This document shows, piece after piece, positions 14,705 to 26,411 of a DNA stretch of 64,000 nt. This stretch comes from Opisthocomus hoazin (taxonomy: Eukaryota; Chordata; Aves; Opisthocomiformes; Opisthocomidae): the NCBI RefSeq assembly GCF_030867145.1, contig NC_134419.1, forward strand, positions 77,997,403-78,061,402, in the 5' to 3' direction. Numbering within the stretch: the first letter of the stretch is position 1; each line of letters opens with the position of its first letter. The notes under the pieces were generated by a model that did not search any database, was not told the origin of the DNA, and saw only the letters and a program-made list of their open reading frames with translations. Both the position numbers and the translations under genes were made by a program.

Positions 14705-16715
14705 ACAACCATAATGGGTCATCTTGCAATAATTTGGTAGTTCTGCGGCAATACGTTGTCTTTTTTCTGTAATAGCCATGTGACAACGGCCATAGCGTTG
14801 CTCATATTTCAGTCCTGCCAAAAAAAGGCAGAGGCTTCCTCTACTTGAGGGAGAGGAAAAAATGTCTGATAGATGTTGTGTATGTACTAGTTTCATCACA
14901 CTGCATTGAACGCATTTTCATGATTGAGCTGTAGAAAAATGAGCAAGTTGGGAAACCAAGAAACAGAGGGCATTTGCTGTTTCTGTTTGCCCTGTACAGA
15001 GGGAAATGGATAGGGAAGACTCCCCAGTAACGGTGTCTGCCAAGGTCTGGTGCCCAGATACTCCTGAGCTGGGATGCAGACAAGGTTTAATACGAGAGCC
15101 TGATGAGCACATCTGATCTTCATGCACATCATCTGTCAAGCATGGTCATGCCGTGATCGTCTAAATAAATCGGTTTTTTTGGGTAGTCCCACTATATTTG
15201 TAATGCAACAGTGATCTAGCTCTGATAATAAGTCAGTTTATATATAAATATTAACGAAGATCCATGGTTAATTTGCAATGTTTATAACTTGGCTTACAGG
15301 TTTTCTAAGGATGACACTACTTTAACTGACAAATTGCTGTGCTTAAGCACTTATTCTTTTTTTATTCAGCAGTGTATCAGTACTGCGGTAACAATCTGAT
15401 GTGATGTGTATGCAAAGGTGCCTGATTCTCTGTATTGTTAAATTAGTTCAAAGTAGGTATTCTTGGATTTGTTTTTATTTTGTTTGCTTCCCCCAAAAGA
15501 TGCAAAAGTGTCTGGAGCACTTGACAGTTGAAGCAAAAATTGCTCTTGGCACGCTCTAATCCGTGTTATCTTCTCTTTAAACGGAGGTGGGGAAAGGAAG
15601 TTGAGATTAGTGAGGGTATTTTGATCCCCATCAGTTTCCCCTTACAGGATAAACATGAAAAGATCCCCATTACTGTCATGTTAATTTGTTCACAACTTGA
15701 TCCAAAGCCCACTAAAGTCATTGGAAGTTCCTATTCTTTCCTATTTTCAATTACTTTGCATAAAGCCAGCAGATTTCTGACTCTTTTTTTCACAACACAG
15801 AAAGATACAGCAGCTCCCCCACCAGGAAAGCAAGCTTTCGGTCACTATGCTGTAACACGCTCCTGTCAGAAAGAATCTAAAGTCACATCAAGGTTTGGGA
15901 AGAGGCTTGAAAAGGCAGCTGAAAATGCTGGCAAGTGATTAACTGAGCCACTGCAAAGTTAGAGGTGATACGGTGGTAGGAGGTTCCCACCTGGACAGAT
16001 ACTGTTGGAGATGTCTACCTACGTGTCCTTTGCTAGCTCTGCGTTGCCAGAGTAACTTTTTTTCATGAGGGGTGGGATTATGGAATCTTAGAAAACTTCA
16101 TTTATGGGCTTAGTTGTCTTTTTATTGCATTTAATGCAAAGAAAGAATTTTCTTGATTTGCTCCAGCACATGTTGTGGAAGTCTTTTTTGCACAGAATAA
16201 TGGTATGCAGAGACCAACAGAGTCTGCATATATCACCTACTTGTATTTATTTTGAATAGAATTTATCATTTATTTTAAAATAATAATAAAAGTATGTACA
16301 CTACTGTCTGCATGGGTGCTATATGTCAGTGTGCGTGTAATGGAACTTTGATCTTTAAAGTTGTATTAGTCCTGTAACACGACATTGACTCTCTGTGGAT
16401 AATTCATTAGTTCCTTGGGTGCCTTTCTTCAACTTCCTGCTATGTTGGGTTCAACAAGCAAATTGGGTTCCCCGGGCAATCCCTCAGCTGTCTTCATCAG
16501 ACCTCCTGAACGCTTTGGAGCTGGACTGTGCCCTGGTTTGAGACATTTGGCCCTGTATTTCGCATCGCTTCCCGCTTTGTGCTGCAGTTTACACAAGTGG
16601 GGTCTAAGAGTGGATGGGGATTGCTGGTTCCAGTCCCAGCTTTTAGACTGGTCACTTGCGCTGGTATAAGCTATGTTGGGTTGGAGGTCCAGCTAGCCCA
16701 ATTGCCTGCCCGCTC

Positions 16716-16985
16716 CCTTAGCAGCTCCTTAGGACCTCTTTCTTACTTTTCTTCGTCCTTGTTGCCTTTCTCTGAACCCTTTCAGTACTATACCCTTTCT
16801 TGTTGAGATGGAGCATATCTAACCTGTATAGGCAAGCCATGGATTTACATGTCCTTGGATTATATTCTGTCATCTCTGTTCTTTTCCTTCATTGTTATTT
16901 TTTCTTTGCCCAACATTTGATTAGCGTTTTTGACAGCTGTTGAGCACTGAGCTGAAAACCCTGAAGTCTCAGAGTGAGTCAACCG
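16716..16985 (-). mobile_element. Ancient, diverged CR1-type LINE fragment
   Basis: In the given orientation the stretch holds a series of landmarks in the order expected of an antisense old CR1/L3-type 3' region. They are CTCTGAACCCTTTCAGTACT, then CCTTTCTTGTTGAGATGGAG, then GCCATGGATTTACATG, then TTTGATTAGCGTTTTTGACA, then GAGCACTGAGCTGAAA. These correspond to the part of the element just after its reverse transcriptase. Divergence is high, with small indels, so this is an old insertion well separated from the young copies nearby. The exact ends are uncertain by tens of bases. Confidence 0.55.
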
Positions 16986-19900
16986 AGTGTATATAACTGC
17001 AAATGTGAAACAAGGATCACTTTTCCAGTAGGCATCTCCTCTCCTTTCAGTATGTGACTATACCGAACAGCAGGTGTGACCGACAGCAATGGTGACCTCC
17101 ATCCTTTGCAAGATCCAGTCACCAACTCCCAGTGTAGGTTCCTGGCTTATGTATGTTCTCAGTGCCAGACCCTCCCTTATGCCATAGCTATGTGGCTTCC
17201 TTAAAAGCCTTAGCTGGGGAACTTGTGGAAATCCAAGACGACTACGTAATCTGGACAGCCTGATCTCTGTCCGTCTGAGCACAGGTGTAATAAGGCTTGC
17301 AGCTTACTGTACTCTGCTGCTGATCGTGTGAAATGTCTGTCACACACATATATTCAGAAATTGAGCATTCACAGGCCAACACATTTCATGGATCATCTAA
17401 GATGACCTCTCAAGACTCCTCCCAAGCACTAGGGCTGGCCCTGTGACACTGCTTGGTTTCATATTGCAGCGTGGCTGGTGGCGAGGTGCAACGAAAGCTC
17501 CAGATAACAGAAGACCTATCTCTGCGGGGAGTGCCTAAATGTAAACACGTGTGGATGGTTAGGTACCGTTTTAGGAAACACTTCTTGTAATATAAATCAC
17601 GCCGTGCTGCATTTGCTGTGTGACACTACTGTCCTGTTGCCTCTCCTCTTTGAAGTTTGACTGTTTTCGCAGAATCACAGAATGGTAGGGGTTGGAAGGG
17701 ACCTCTGTGGGTCATCTAGTCCAACCCTCCTGCCGAAGCAGGGTCACCTACAGTAGGCTGTAGAGGACCTTGTCCTCCTGACTGTAGTCTATTCTAGCTG
17801 GGAAGCTGCCGCCAAAAGCCGCTGTTAAAACAGTTTCTGTTGAAGCATTTGGCAACGGTGCAATGAAAGAATTCGCTAGATTTGCTAATTTTCTTTGGGT
17901 GACTGAATATGAACCCATGATTTCTTGGCTCTTGACATGAAATGCTTTTTTTCTTCTCCTTACCATGACATCTTGCATATGAAATCCTCAGCTGCAGTAA
18001 GGAGGCCAGAAATGCTGTACGTACTTAGAGCATGGGCAGATGAAGGCAATGTCTAGATTGAAACCCAAAGTCCTTAGGAAATTAAGCTGTAATTTTATTT
18101 TAATTAGTGATTTTCTTTGAAATTCCTGTAACTAAGATATCATCTATCTTTCAGTGGCTTTATTAGCACTGACAGCTTCCTCGGGGCTGTAGACAGGTTG
18201 AGCACCAGCGCGTTGATGTATTGCCCTGTTCTGCAAAAGTCTGCCAACATGTCCCATCGCTTCGGTTTCTCTGCACTGACTGACGCTTTTCTTCTCAAGT
18301 AGTCCCATTCCACAGAGGGGAACAAGGGGAGATGAATCTGATCCGTAACATTTTAAAACATACATGAAAACAAACAGTCTCAATAACCCAGAGTTAATTG
18401 GGTCACTGCTGCAGCTTCTGCAGCACAGTGAAAGGTCCCTCAGGAGAAGCTGTCACAACACAGGGCGCTTTGCTGGAGGAGCAATGACCTGCAGAGACCA
18501 CTCACATCTTCACAGAGCACCTGGGGAAAGCATGGGAAGGATTTTTGTTGAGTTATGGGGTTTTTATTTTTAAGGCTTCACAGGTGTGGTTTTCTTTTTA
18601 AATTTATTTTTAAATAGGGAAAACATAAATGTAATGGAGGTTAAAACTCCTTCTTTAAATATATCAAAGTAATCGTGACAAATTTTCTCAAATAAATGAC
18701 ATGTTCTAGGGTAAATTATTCCTTTATCTTATGCAAGAAATAATATGACATCAGAAGTACACACTGTATGCATGGATCATCAAAAGGGAAATCTATTAGA
18801 CAAATCCTAAAGCTGGTCAGAGACTTTGGAAACATGGAAAATGATTTGACTCTCTTACTTTTTGATCACCTGCAAAATCAAACCAAAACCAAGAATGGGG
18901 GACAAGGGCTGGTGATGTTTCCAAACAACAATCTCTTCATTTGGGATAGTTTCAGAGAATTATTAAAACATTGGAAATTAAGTTTTGATTATTTTTTTCT
19001 GATCTATTCCTAAGAAAAGTGGGCATTTCTTCATCAGAAAAGATTACTTCAGCACTGGAAAACCCATAGAAATGGGAGAGTAATACAACTCCGCTGTGCA
19101 TCTGTATCGTCCTACATTGATGTTTGTTGTTGAATGTTCACTTTTAATTATGTACATTTTTTTTCTGCACTGCTGACTTTTAGAATTGCTTTTTGCCCTA
19201 GAAGTTTAAATCTGAATACACTAATATTAACTTTAATATGTCTGATGCTTGTTCTGAGGCCTTAGTATGTAGAACCACATGAAAAATACTTCAATCACCC
19301 TGTGTTTTCCTAGGATTTTTTCTTAATCTATTTCTTTCATTGTTCAGAAATCTGGAGTTTGAAAAATGTCAATATTCATTCCAGAATATTTACTTCCCCT
19401 CTATAAGAAATATTTTTTTTGTCAGAGCCTGTATGAAGCTGAAAACCCTGCTTCCGTTGAGTGTGGAGTTGATGATCAGGTTAAATGTACCAGGCTTTGA
19501 CACGGGCAGAGGGCTGGTCTGGATCTGGCTTCTCGGGAAGCATCTTTTTCTTTAAAGCCTTGGATGAAGAACGGGAGAAAGCACCCCTCCCATGGTCATG
19601 GATGTATTCTATCTTTCTTGTGTCCAGGAGATAATTAAGCACGTTTGTAAAATAATTTTGAGTGATACTGTTTTATTCTTATTTGGAATAACATTTTTGC
19701 TCATACCCTACTGATCAAGAAATATAAGTGAATGTTGTCTTGGTAATATTTGCGAAACACAGTGCTTTTACCCTTACTCTGCAGATTGGGGCTGTATAAA
19801 ATCCCATTTTGTCTTTCAGAGTCTGTATTTCTAACCATTATTAATCAATAGCTTTGGTAGTTCTTTAGCATTCACACCAGCAGCTCTGATCAAATGGCTG

Positions 19901-20783
19901 TGAACTCTAGCCTTGCATGCCTCTTTTTTTCTTTTTTCAGTTATTTTGGCAATTTACCTCTCCTAATCTCGGGAACTAGCCAAGAAACCTTTGCCAGTGT
20001 ATGCATAAGCAACCCACTACTCTATGCTGTGCCCCTTGTGCTTGTTTCCAGGATGTCCACAGAGGTCGGGTGTCAATTAGGGCACCTAAAATTAACACGT
20101 AATTTGGGTAATGCTTTTTCTTTGGTTTTTGTGTCTCGGAGAAGGAGGTGAAATACAGTGTTGTCTTTGCAGGTACAGTTAAGCTGGTTGTCTCTCTCCC
20201 CCTCCGTCTCTTCTTCACTTTTCCCTCCAAAGGAAAACAAAACAGAAAAGGAAAAAGAGAAAAGGCAAGGCTGGCAGGGCCGCCTAGGAAGGAGGCTGCT
20301 GCCCTCCGATGGTTCCCGAGGTGAATAACGAGGAGGAGAGGGGCTGATGAGCTGCCGAGAGGACCCGCTTATCTTCCAGCAAAGCTCCCCTGCCAGGCAC
20401 AGGAGCAGAACCCAGCTGTTTGAGCAGGCTGAGCAGGAGAGGGCAACCCTGAATGCGCCGAGTTATTGCGGAGGATGCTGGCTTGTGGGGTTTGACTTCC
20501 TCACTTTTCGGTTCATTTTCTTGTAAGAGGTTTTGATGTGGTTTGACCGCTGCAGGTAGCTGCTCCTCCAGCAGCAGAAGCCCATTAATGCCTGGAGTTC
20601 ATTGCCCTGAGATAACGGAGTACATCAGGATTAAAGACGGAAATATTTGTCACCACCACCTATATCCTGTCACCTAGAAAGGTGAGTTTCAAGTCATCTT
20701 TAAATGTTCAAGGATTTGTAGCTGCTTTATTATGAAAAATAAAGAAAAAGGGAAGGCAGCCCAGGCTGCGAGCTATCAAAGAA
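16986..20783. other. Intergenic DNA around a CR1 copy, no gene recognised
   Basis: Apart from the CR1 fragment at 17670-17775, I see only unique AT-rich sequence with short open frames (85 codons or fewer). No domain, splice-bounded exon or RNA gene could be recognised. Confidence 0.5.
17670..17775 (-). mobile_element. CR1 LINE, 3'-terminal fragment (about 105 bp)
   Basis: Antisense CR1 3' end: CAGAATCACAGAATGG terminus at 17670, then the GGTTGGAAGGGACCTCTGTG segment and GCCGAAGCAGGGTCACC. It ends after GGACCTTGTCC at 17775, where homology stops (5' truncation). It is the same subfamily as the copies at 20784 and 26213. A short TGACTGT occurs on both sides but does not abut the element. Confidence 0.9.
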
Positions 20784-21120
20784 CAGAATCACAGAATCAC
20801 AGAATAGTAGGGGTTGGAAGGGACCTCTGTGGGTCATCTAGTCCAACCCCCCCGCCGAAGCAGGGTCACCTACAGCAGGCTGCACAGGACCTTGTCCAGG
20901 CGGGTCTTGAATATCTCCAGAGAAGGAGACTCCACAACCTCCCTGGGCAGCCTGTTCCAGTGCTCCGTCACCCTCAGAGAGAAGAAGTTCCTCCTCATGT
21001 TCAGATGGAACTTCCTGTGCCTCAGTTTGTGCCCATTACCCCTTGTCCTGTCACTGGGCACCACTGAAAAGAGCTTGGCCCCATCCTCCTGACACCCACC
21101 CTTCAGATATTTGTAGGCAT
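20784..21120 (-). mobile_element. CR1 LINE, 3' fragment (about 337 bp)
   Basis: Antisense CR1 3' UTR. The doubled CAGAATCA terminus lies at 20784. It is followed by the GGTTGGAAGGGACCTC block and the GCAGGCTGCACAGGACC, CTCCAGAGAAGGAGACTCC and CCTGGGCAGCCTGTTCCAGT blocks. The AGAAGAAGTTCCTCCTCATG and TTTGTGCCCATTACCCCTTG blocks come next. Homology ends at about 21120 (TTTGTAGGCAT), so the copy is 5'-truncated in the 3' UTR and holds no reverse transcriptase code. It aligns with the plus-strand copy at 44435-45113. Confidence 0.95.
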
Positions 21121-22023
21121 GAACCTAAAGACGTGTGGAACCCCGCGGCGCCTGAGCAGAGCCCTCGCCCTTGGTGTTGGACACTGTGCCCAGCAGCGTG
21201 GAAGCGCCTGCTGCTCCGTCCCTGCGGGCAGCTCTCCTCCTCTGCCCTTCGGCAGCACGGGGTAAAGCTTCAGCCTTAGCAAAATGTGCGGGGAGAAGAG
21301 CTGTGGGTGTTTTTCGTGGCTGGGCTCTGCTTGGAGCCATGCCCCTCGAGGGGAGCGCTGCGGAGAGCAGGAAGGTCTCTGTCTTGCTGCCTGTTTGGAG
21401 TCCGGTTTGTAAGCAGTTTTCTTCCTTTGAATTACATTTTGACACTGATCTCATCTCAGTTTGAAAAGGACTCCATCCCTATTACCCAGATAAGACGATG
21501 TGCGCTTACCAGCTCCTTCCTTCTGGCTTTCTCCTGGGAAGCTGCCCCCTCACCCCGAGTACTGCCCTGCGGTGATAAGAGGAGGAGGTACCACATCATC
21601 CCCTCCACAAGATAACTCTAAAGAGATGCTCGTTGAAAGCTGTTGAAGTTCCCTTGTGGATTGCTTTTAAAAGATACACCAGTAGACAGGAGAGAGATGG
21701 GATGATCCCTGAAACGTGACTACTAGCTTGTGCCCACTCTTGAGACAAGTGAATGAGAATTTAATCTAGCAGCACTGATCACAAAAATTAACCAGAAAGG
21801 GGACACTTAAACTTAGGATAAAAGATTTGTTTCTGTCCTTGCGGTGAATTTTTCCAAGCAAGGATTTCTCTGGGATGTTTCTGCAGCAGTGCTCCGTTCC
21901 AGAGCAACCTCACACCCCATGAGACATTGCCTGAAACCCAGCATGCGTCCCATACCATACTCTGTGTGCTCTTCAAGGGGCACGTAAGACATATTTATCA
22001 GCAAAACATCCAGATGAAACCAT
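21121..22023. other. Spacer between two CR1 copies, no gene recognised
   Basis: Unique sequence of moderate GC content. Overlapping open frames on both strands near 21125-21615 are short and match nothing I know. Confidence 0.5.
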
Positions 22024-22625
22024 GGAACCATAGAATCATTGAGGTTAGAAAATCCCTTTAAGTTCAAGTCCAACCATTAACGTAAGGCTGCCAAGTCCAC
22101 CACTAAACTGTGTCCCTGAGCTCCATGTCTACACGTCTTTTCAATAGCTCCAGGGACGGTGACTCAACCACTTCCCTGGGCAGCCAGTTCCAATGCTTAA
22201 TAACCCTTAGGGTGAAGAAATTTTTCCTAATATCCAATCTAAACCTCCCCTGATGCAACTTGAGGCCATTGCCTCTCATCCTATCACTAGTTACCTGGGA
22301 GAAGAGACCAACACCTGCCTCACTACAACCTGCTTTCAGGTAGTTGTAGAGAGCAATAAGGTCTCCCCTCAGCCTCCTCTTCTCCAGATTAAGCAACCCC
22401 AGTTCCCTCAGCTGCTCCTTGTAAGACTTGTGCTCTAGCCCTTCACCAGCTTCATTGCTGCTCTTTGGACACTCCCCAGCAACTCAATGCCCTTCTTGTA
22501 GTGAGGGGCTCAAAACTGAATACAGTACTCGAGGTACAGCCTCACCAGTGCCGAGTAAAGGGGCACGATCACCTCCCTACTCCTGCTGGCCACACCATTC
22601 CTGATAAGAGCCAGGATGCTGTTGG
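22024..22625 (-). mobile_element. CR1 LINE, 3' portion including decayed end of ORF2
   Basis: Antisense CR1 of a second subfamily, ending in a GATTCTATGG-like terminus at 22024. Reading on the minus strand, 22625 to about 22430 encodes the degraded C-terminal end of the CR1 reverse transcriptase ORF. A motif like [16 protein letters not shown] is recognisable, broken by stop codons. The 3' UTR follows, with TACAACTACCTGAAAGCAGG and TGGATATTAGGAAAAATTTC blocks. The same blocks recur in the plus-strand copy at 48994-49313, so the two belong together. It lacks most of its 5' end and cannot be active. Confidence 0.92.
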
Positions 22626-25600
22626 CAGGTGTTAGAGCTTCTTGTGCGTGAAGCTTTGGCCATCACCCATTGACCTGTGCACCATGTGGGACTTGCCTCC
22701 CTCTGGGATGGGGAAACTAATCTGAGATTTGACTTCTGGGGGCTTTGTTACTCATAATGGAGCAGCGTTAATGTGTGCTTCACCATCAACGTTAAAATTC
22801 TTGAAATTCTTTACTTAAGAACCCCAAATTTTAGGCTAGGCTAACAAATGCATTGGCCAGAACATGGCCACCATGAGGTAGGGCACCGTATCCATGCTGT
22901 TATGGGCACACCGGCTTGCAGACCCTCCGTCACCTCTGGGCTCCTGTGCCCGCCTAGCTTCTCCGGTGTCAGCCTCTGAGCTTTTGAAGACTAAATCACA
23001 ATTTTAAAGCAAAGGTTGTGAGAAGTGAAAGTGAATGGAGCAGCCATTGATGGGCACATTTCAAAGGCACTGGCAGTACGTGCGCTTTCCCAGCTTCCAC
23101 CATACCTCTGCATTTTTCTGAGTGTGTGACCCAATGGTGACCACTGTTTTACGCACTGTAGCTTTATGGCAGGCGGGGGTGTTAGGTGGGCTCGTGAAGA
23201 GAGAAGGTGCTTGAGTAGTAAGAAGTACAGCTGCTAAGTCAGTGGATATTGGAAACCTGGTACCACACAGGTCTGTCTTACCATGAGAATGAATGTGTGT
23301 GCTAGTCTAAAGCTCTCCTGTAGGTTTTCATGCCAAAATTCCTTGAGCTGCTCTACGTTTGAGTACCTGTCCCACTTAAAGAAAGGACACTCAGAGGAAA
23401 AGCTGCAATCCTGCGTTTTGCACTCAGTTGACGTGACAAAGCTAATGTCACGGGGTGGCGGAGACGCTGCCATGCTGTGGTGATGCTGGCTTCAGGCTCT
23501 CCTCCCTTCCATCCACCGTCCAAACCTGCCATGGGGCTGTAAGAGTAATACTTATTTTTAATTCTCTGATACCCCTACAATGAAAACCATCACCGTGCCG
23601 GCGATACTGCGCTTGATTTAGAACATCGATTGTTAATTCTGGCAGTTCTCCTACCAGCAGAGATTTTTAAATAGCAGGAGCTGGATGACTCTTCAGCAGA
23701 ATAGCTCCTGGGGGACTGGGATTGGTTTTATTGACTGAGTCTCTCTGCCTGTGGGTAACAGCAAAGCTGCGCTGGCTCTTTTTTCTATAATTGGGAAGTT
23801 AACTAGCTTCTGCCGTGCTGTCAAGTAGATATGCCTGCATCAAAAATTATTGCATTTGCCTGCAGTGAGGTTTGCAATGTGTCTTATTAAATGTTTTCAG
23901 CTGCTGCTAAACATTCAGGTAACTGATAATTTACCGGGCATTGAAAATCTTCTGTATTTTTAAAGAAAAAGCTGTATGTATTCAGTGTGTCTGAGTTTGA
24001 ATTTGGTGCAACTTCTATCCAGTGTGAAACTTTTCAAGTGAACCATAAAGCATGAATAGGAAGCAGAGCTTCTGAGTATTACCAAATAATACTGTATATG
24101 ATTATTTTAAAATCTTTTAGATATTTCAATCATGACCACTTTAGCAGAAGCAGCCAAATGACTTGTTTAGCCAGAGCAAAATACGTCACTCATTTAGTCA
24201 GAGGAACCAGTATGGATATGTCACCGTGGATTGGGAGCAAGGGGCTGCCTTGGATTTCTCCTTGGGGAGAAAAAGATGGAAAAGGCCCATTTCACGCCCA
24301 TTGGAGGGGGGAGCAGAGGGAAGCTGCTGGCTGCCTTGCTGGGTAATCCTCTTCTTGTTGCTCTCCAGCTGCCAAACTCCCGGCAGGGCTTTGCAATCGC
24401 TGCAGCGAGCCCTGGGTTCCCAAGCACGTTGCAGATGGAGAGCGTGGAGCACGCAGCGTTCGTCCCGCTCAGCTCTAGGGTGCTGGAATCGCCCGGCTGG
24501 AGGGCTCACCCCCCACCTCGGTGCGTGGTGGGTGCTGCTGCCCGATGGCGCAGGGCTCGAGCTGGGTTTTCTGCATTTCCAAGCCACCCTCAGACCTGGG
24601 GTGCAAGGCGAGGGAGCATGGTGCACGCACCCTGCCCCGGTGAGCTCAGAGCTGGGAGCTCGGCTGCTGGAGGGAGGGTTCATCTGTTGTCTGGTTTCAG
24701 CCTGGATCCTTCCCTCGACCTGATCAGACACAGCTCCTGGTGAAAAGCAACGTGCGTCGACTACTGGCAAGTGATGAATGTGTAAAATTACCCCGGGTTT
24801 AGATAAGATGGGAGCTTGATTTTTCTTTCAAGAGTGCATCAAGCTGACAGTGCAAGCTTTTTTTTCCTTTTTACCTAAGGGTAAACTGCCAGAATTTGTC
24901 CTCATTAAGGGGATAAGTGTACTGAACACAGCTCCATTCATTTCAAAGGCTGTCTAGTTGGCAAGAGCCAGACCAATTCCTTTTTGATATCCTAAAGCTA
25001 AATACAAGGTTGGATTATGTTGCATCCTTTCTTCTTTGTTTTTTTCTTTCTATTTTTTACTTCCTCTGGTAGAAGTGGCTGCAACCCAGATGCACAATCC
25101 CTTTGTACTGAGCTTTTGACTCAGGGAATGGATATCTGGACGGCTGGGCTCCCTGTTTGTTCATCCTGAGTGTTTGCTTGCCCGGACCAGCCCTGTCCTG
25201 GACGGCTTCTGGGCAGCTGGCTCCCTTCTCAGAAGAAGGGTAATTCCAGAGCTTTCCTCTATTGTGATCTAACTTGGAGCAGGTGCTTCCAAATCCAGGC
25301 AGTTACCTGATAACCGACCTTTTCAAAGGAAAGGAAAAAGCTTCTTTTTGGAAGCTGCCACCTTCCTCAGCCTCATCGCCACCTGATAAATCTCCATCGG
25401 CAACATCTGCCAAGCTGAGACCGCTGCATGAAGCAGAAAGTATGTAGCCTAGGGCAGAGAGGATCATTTTGAGCTTGGGAAGGAAAGTCTTGTCTTTAAT
25501 TTGAAAAAACCATTCAGACTAAGAATATCAATGTAGCCTTGTTAGCCACCTGCAACTTCAACTACAATATAAATTTGATTTTTTTCTTTTTAGTATTGTG

Positions 25601-26212
25601 ATGATTTTGATCCGTAGTACTCATCAAAGCAGGTGAGCTCTCGCTACCCGCTGACTTGCTGGCAACACGTGTCCCTCCGCCTTCGCAGCCATATGTGCCA
25701 GCAGCTGAGCAGAAGATCCCTTGAGACTTCCAGTCTGATTTTGAACAGAGCCAGGTGGTTCCCATAGGCACATGGAAGTGGGAATGTTGTTGGTTTGTTT
25801 TTTTTTTCCAGCTCTTCCATGGGAATTAGTACTTCAGTGCAATAAGAATGCCCAAGCAATGGTAAGCCACTGCTTTTCAAAGCAGGAGCCACCGCTCCTC
25901 TGGTATTATTCTATTACGATGACTTTATTTCTCTGCGAGCGAGTGCCTGATAGAAGTGTAATTGTACGGTGTGATGGATGCTGGCGGAGCACCACAGCGA
26001 CAGATGCATGCTGAAACTGTGCGAAAATTTTTGCAGCCAAAGCAAAACTGGCAAAGATTTGACTTTCCGCCAGCTTCGCTTGCGGGTGCACAATATCTGA
26101 GGGTTTAACTGCAATGTTTACAGGCCTGAAAAGCAGTTCTAGGCATGGTTCTTGTCAGCAGTGGAGAGCAGATAACATCTCTTCTTTTGTTGACTTGTGC
26201 CGCCCCTCAAGT
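22626..26212. other. Intergenic DNA, no gene recognised
   Basis: No recognisable exon. The stretch includes the GC-rich patch at about 24230-24760, annotated separately. Elsewhere it is AT-rich with short open frames only. Confidence 0.5.
24230..24760. other. GC-rich, CpG-bearing patch of unknown role
   Basis: This ~500-bp block is clearly richer in G+C than its surroundings. By eye about 20 CpG dinucleotides fall in the 300 bp from 24361 to 24660, far denser than the neighbouring AT-rich DNA. Long frames run through it on both strands (186 codons 24163-24723 plus, 190 codons 24770-24198 minus). Such overlapping frames are expected where stop codons are rare. Neither product resembles a family I recognise. 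It could be a small CpG island, a terminal exon or neutral GC-rich DNA. Confidence 0.4.
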
Positions 26213-26411
26213 CACAGAATCACAGAATAGTAGGGGTTGGAAGGGACCTCTGTGGGTCACCCAGTCCAACCCTCCTGCTGAAGCAGGGTCACCCACAGCA
26301 GGCTGCACAGGACCTTGTCCAGGTGGGTCTGGAATATCTCCAGAGAAGGAGACTCCACAACCTCCCTGGGCAGCCTGTGCCAGGGCTCCGTCACCCTCAG
26401 AGGGAAGAAGT
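26213..26411 (-). mobile_element. CR1 LINE, 3' fragment (about 200 bp)
   Basis: Antisense CR1 3' UTR from the CACAGAATCACAGAATAG terminus at 26213 to GAGGGAAGAAGT at 26411. It carries the GCTGAAGCAGGGTCACCC and CTCCAGAGAAGGAGACTCC blocks shared with the copies at 20784, 27798 and 60602. The truncation point differs from those copies, as expected for independent 5'-truncated insertions. Confidence 0.95.

Larger units (their letters stand above)
2644..16714. other. Intergenic DNA, no gene recognised
   Basis: About 14 kb of mostly AT-rich sequence in which I see no recognisable exon, RNA gene or young transposon. Open frames are short (at most 136 codons, 15528-15938 plus) and match no family I know. 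It contains a C14 tract, a T17 tract and two short tandem duplications, listed separately. A plus-strand AATAAA lies within the AT-rich stretch near 16260-16290, but no upstream gene can be tied to it. Confidence 0.5.

Noticed and set aside
1-16300. FOXI2 or NPS exons expected on this side of CLRN3 from mammalian gene order
   Set aside because: No forkhead-domain motif and no neuropeptide S core was found in any frame. The genes probably lie beyond the window.
17658-17785. TGACTGT on both sides of the CR1 at 17670 as a target-site duplication
   Set aside because: The 7-mers do not abut the element (gaps of about 5 and 3 bases), so chance is likely.
24163-24770. 186- and 190-codon frames on opposite strands as genes
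   Set aside because: They overlap each other, match no family I know and sit in GC-rich DNA where long chance frames are common. Kept only as an unexplained patch.
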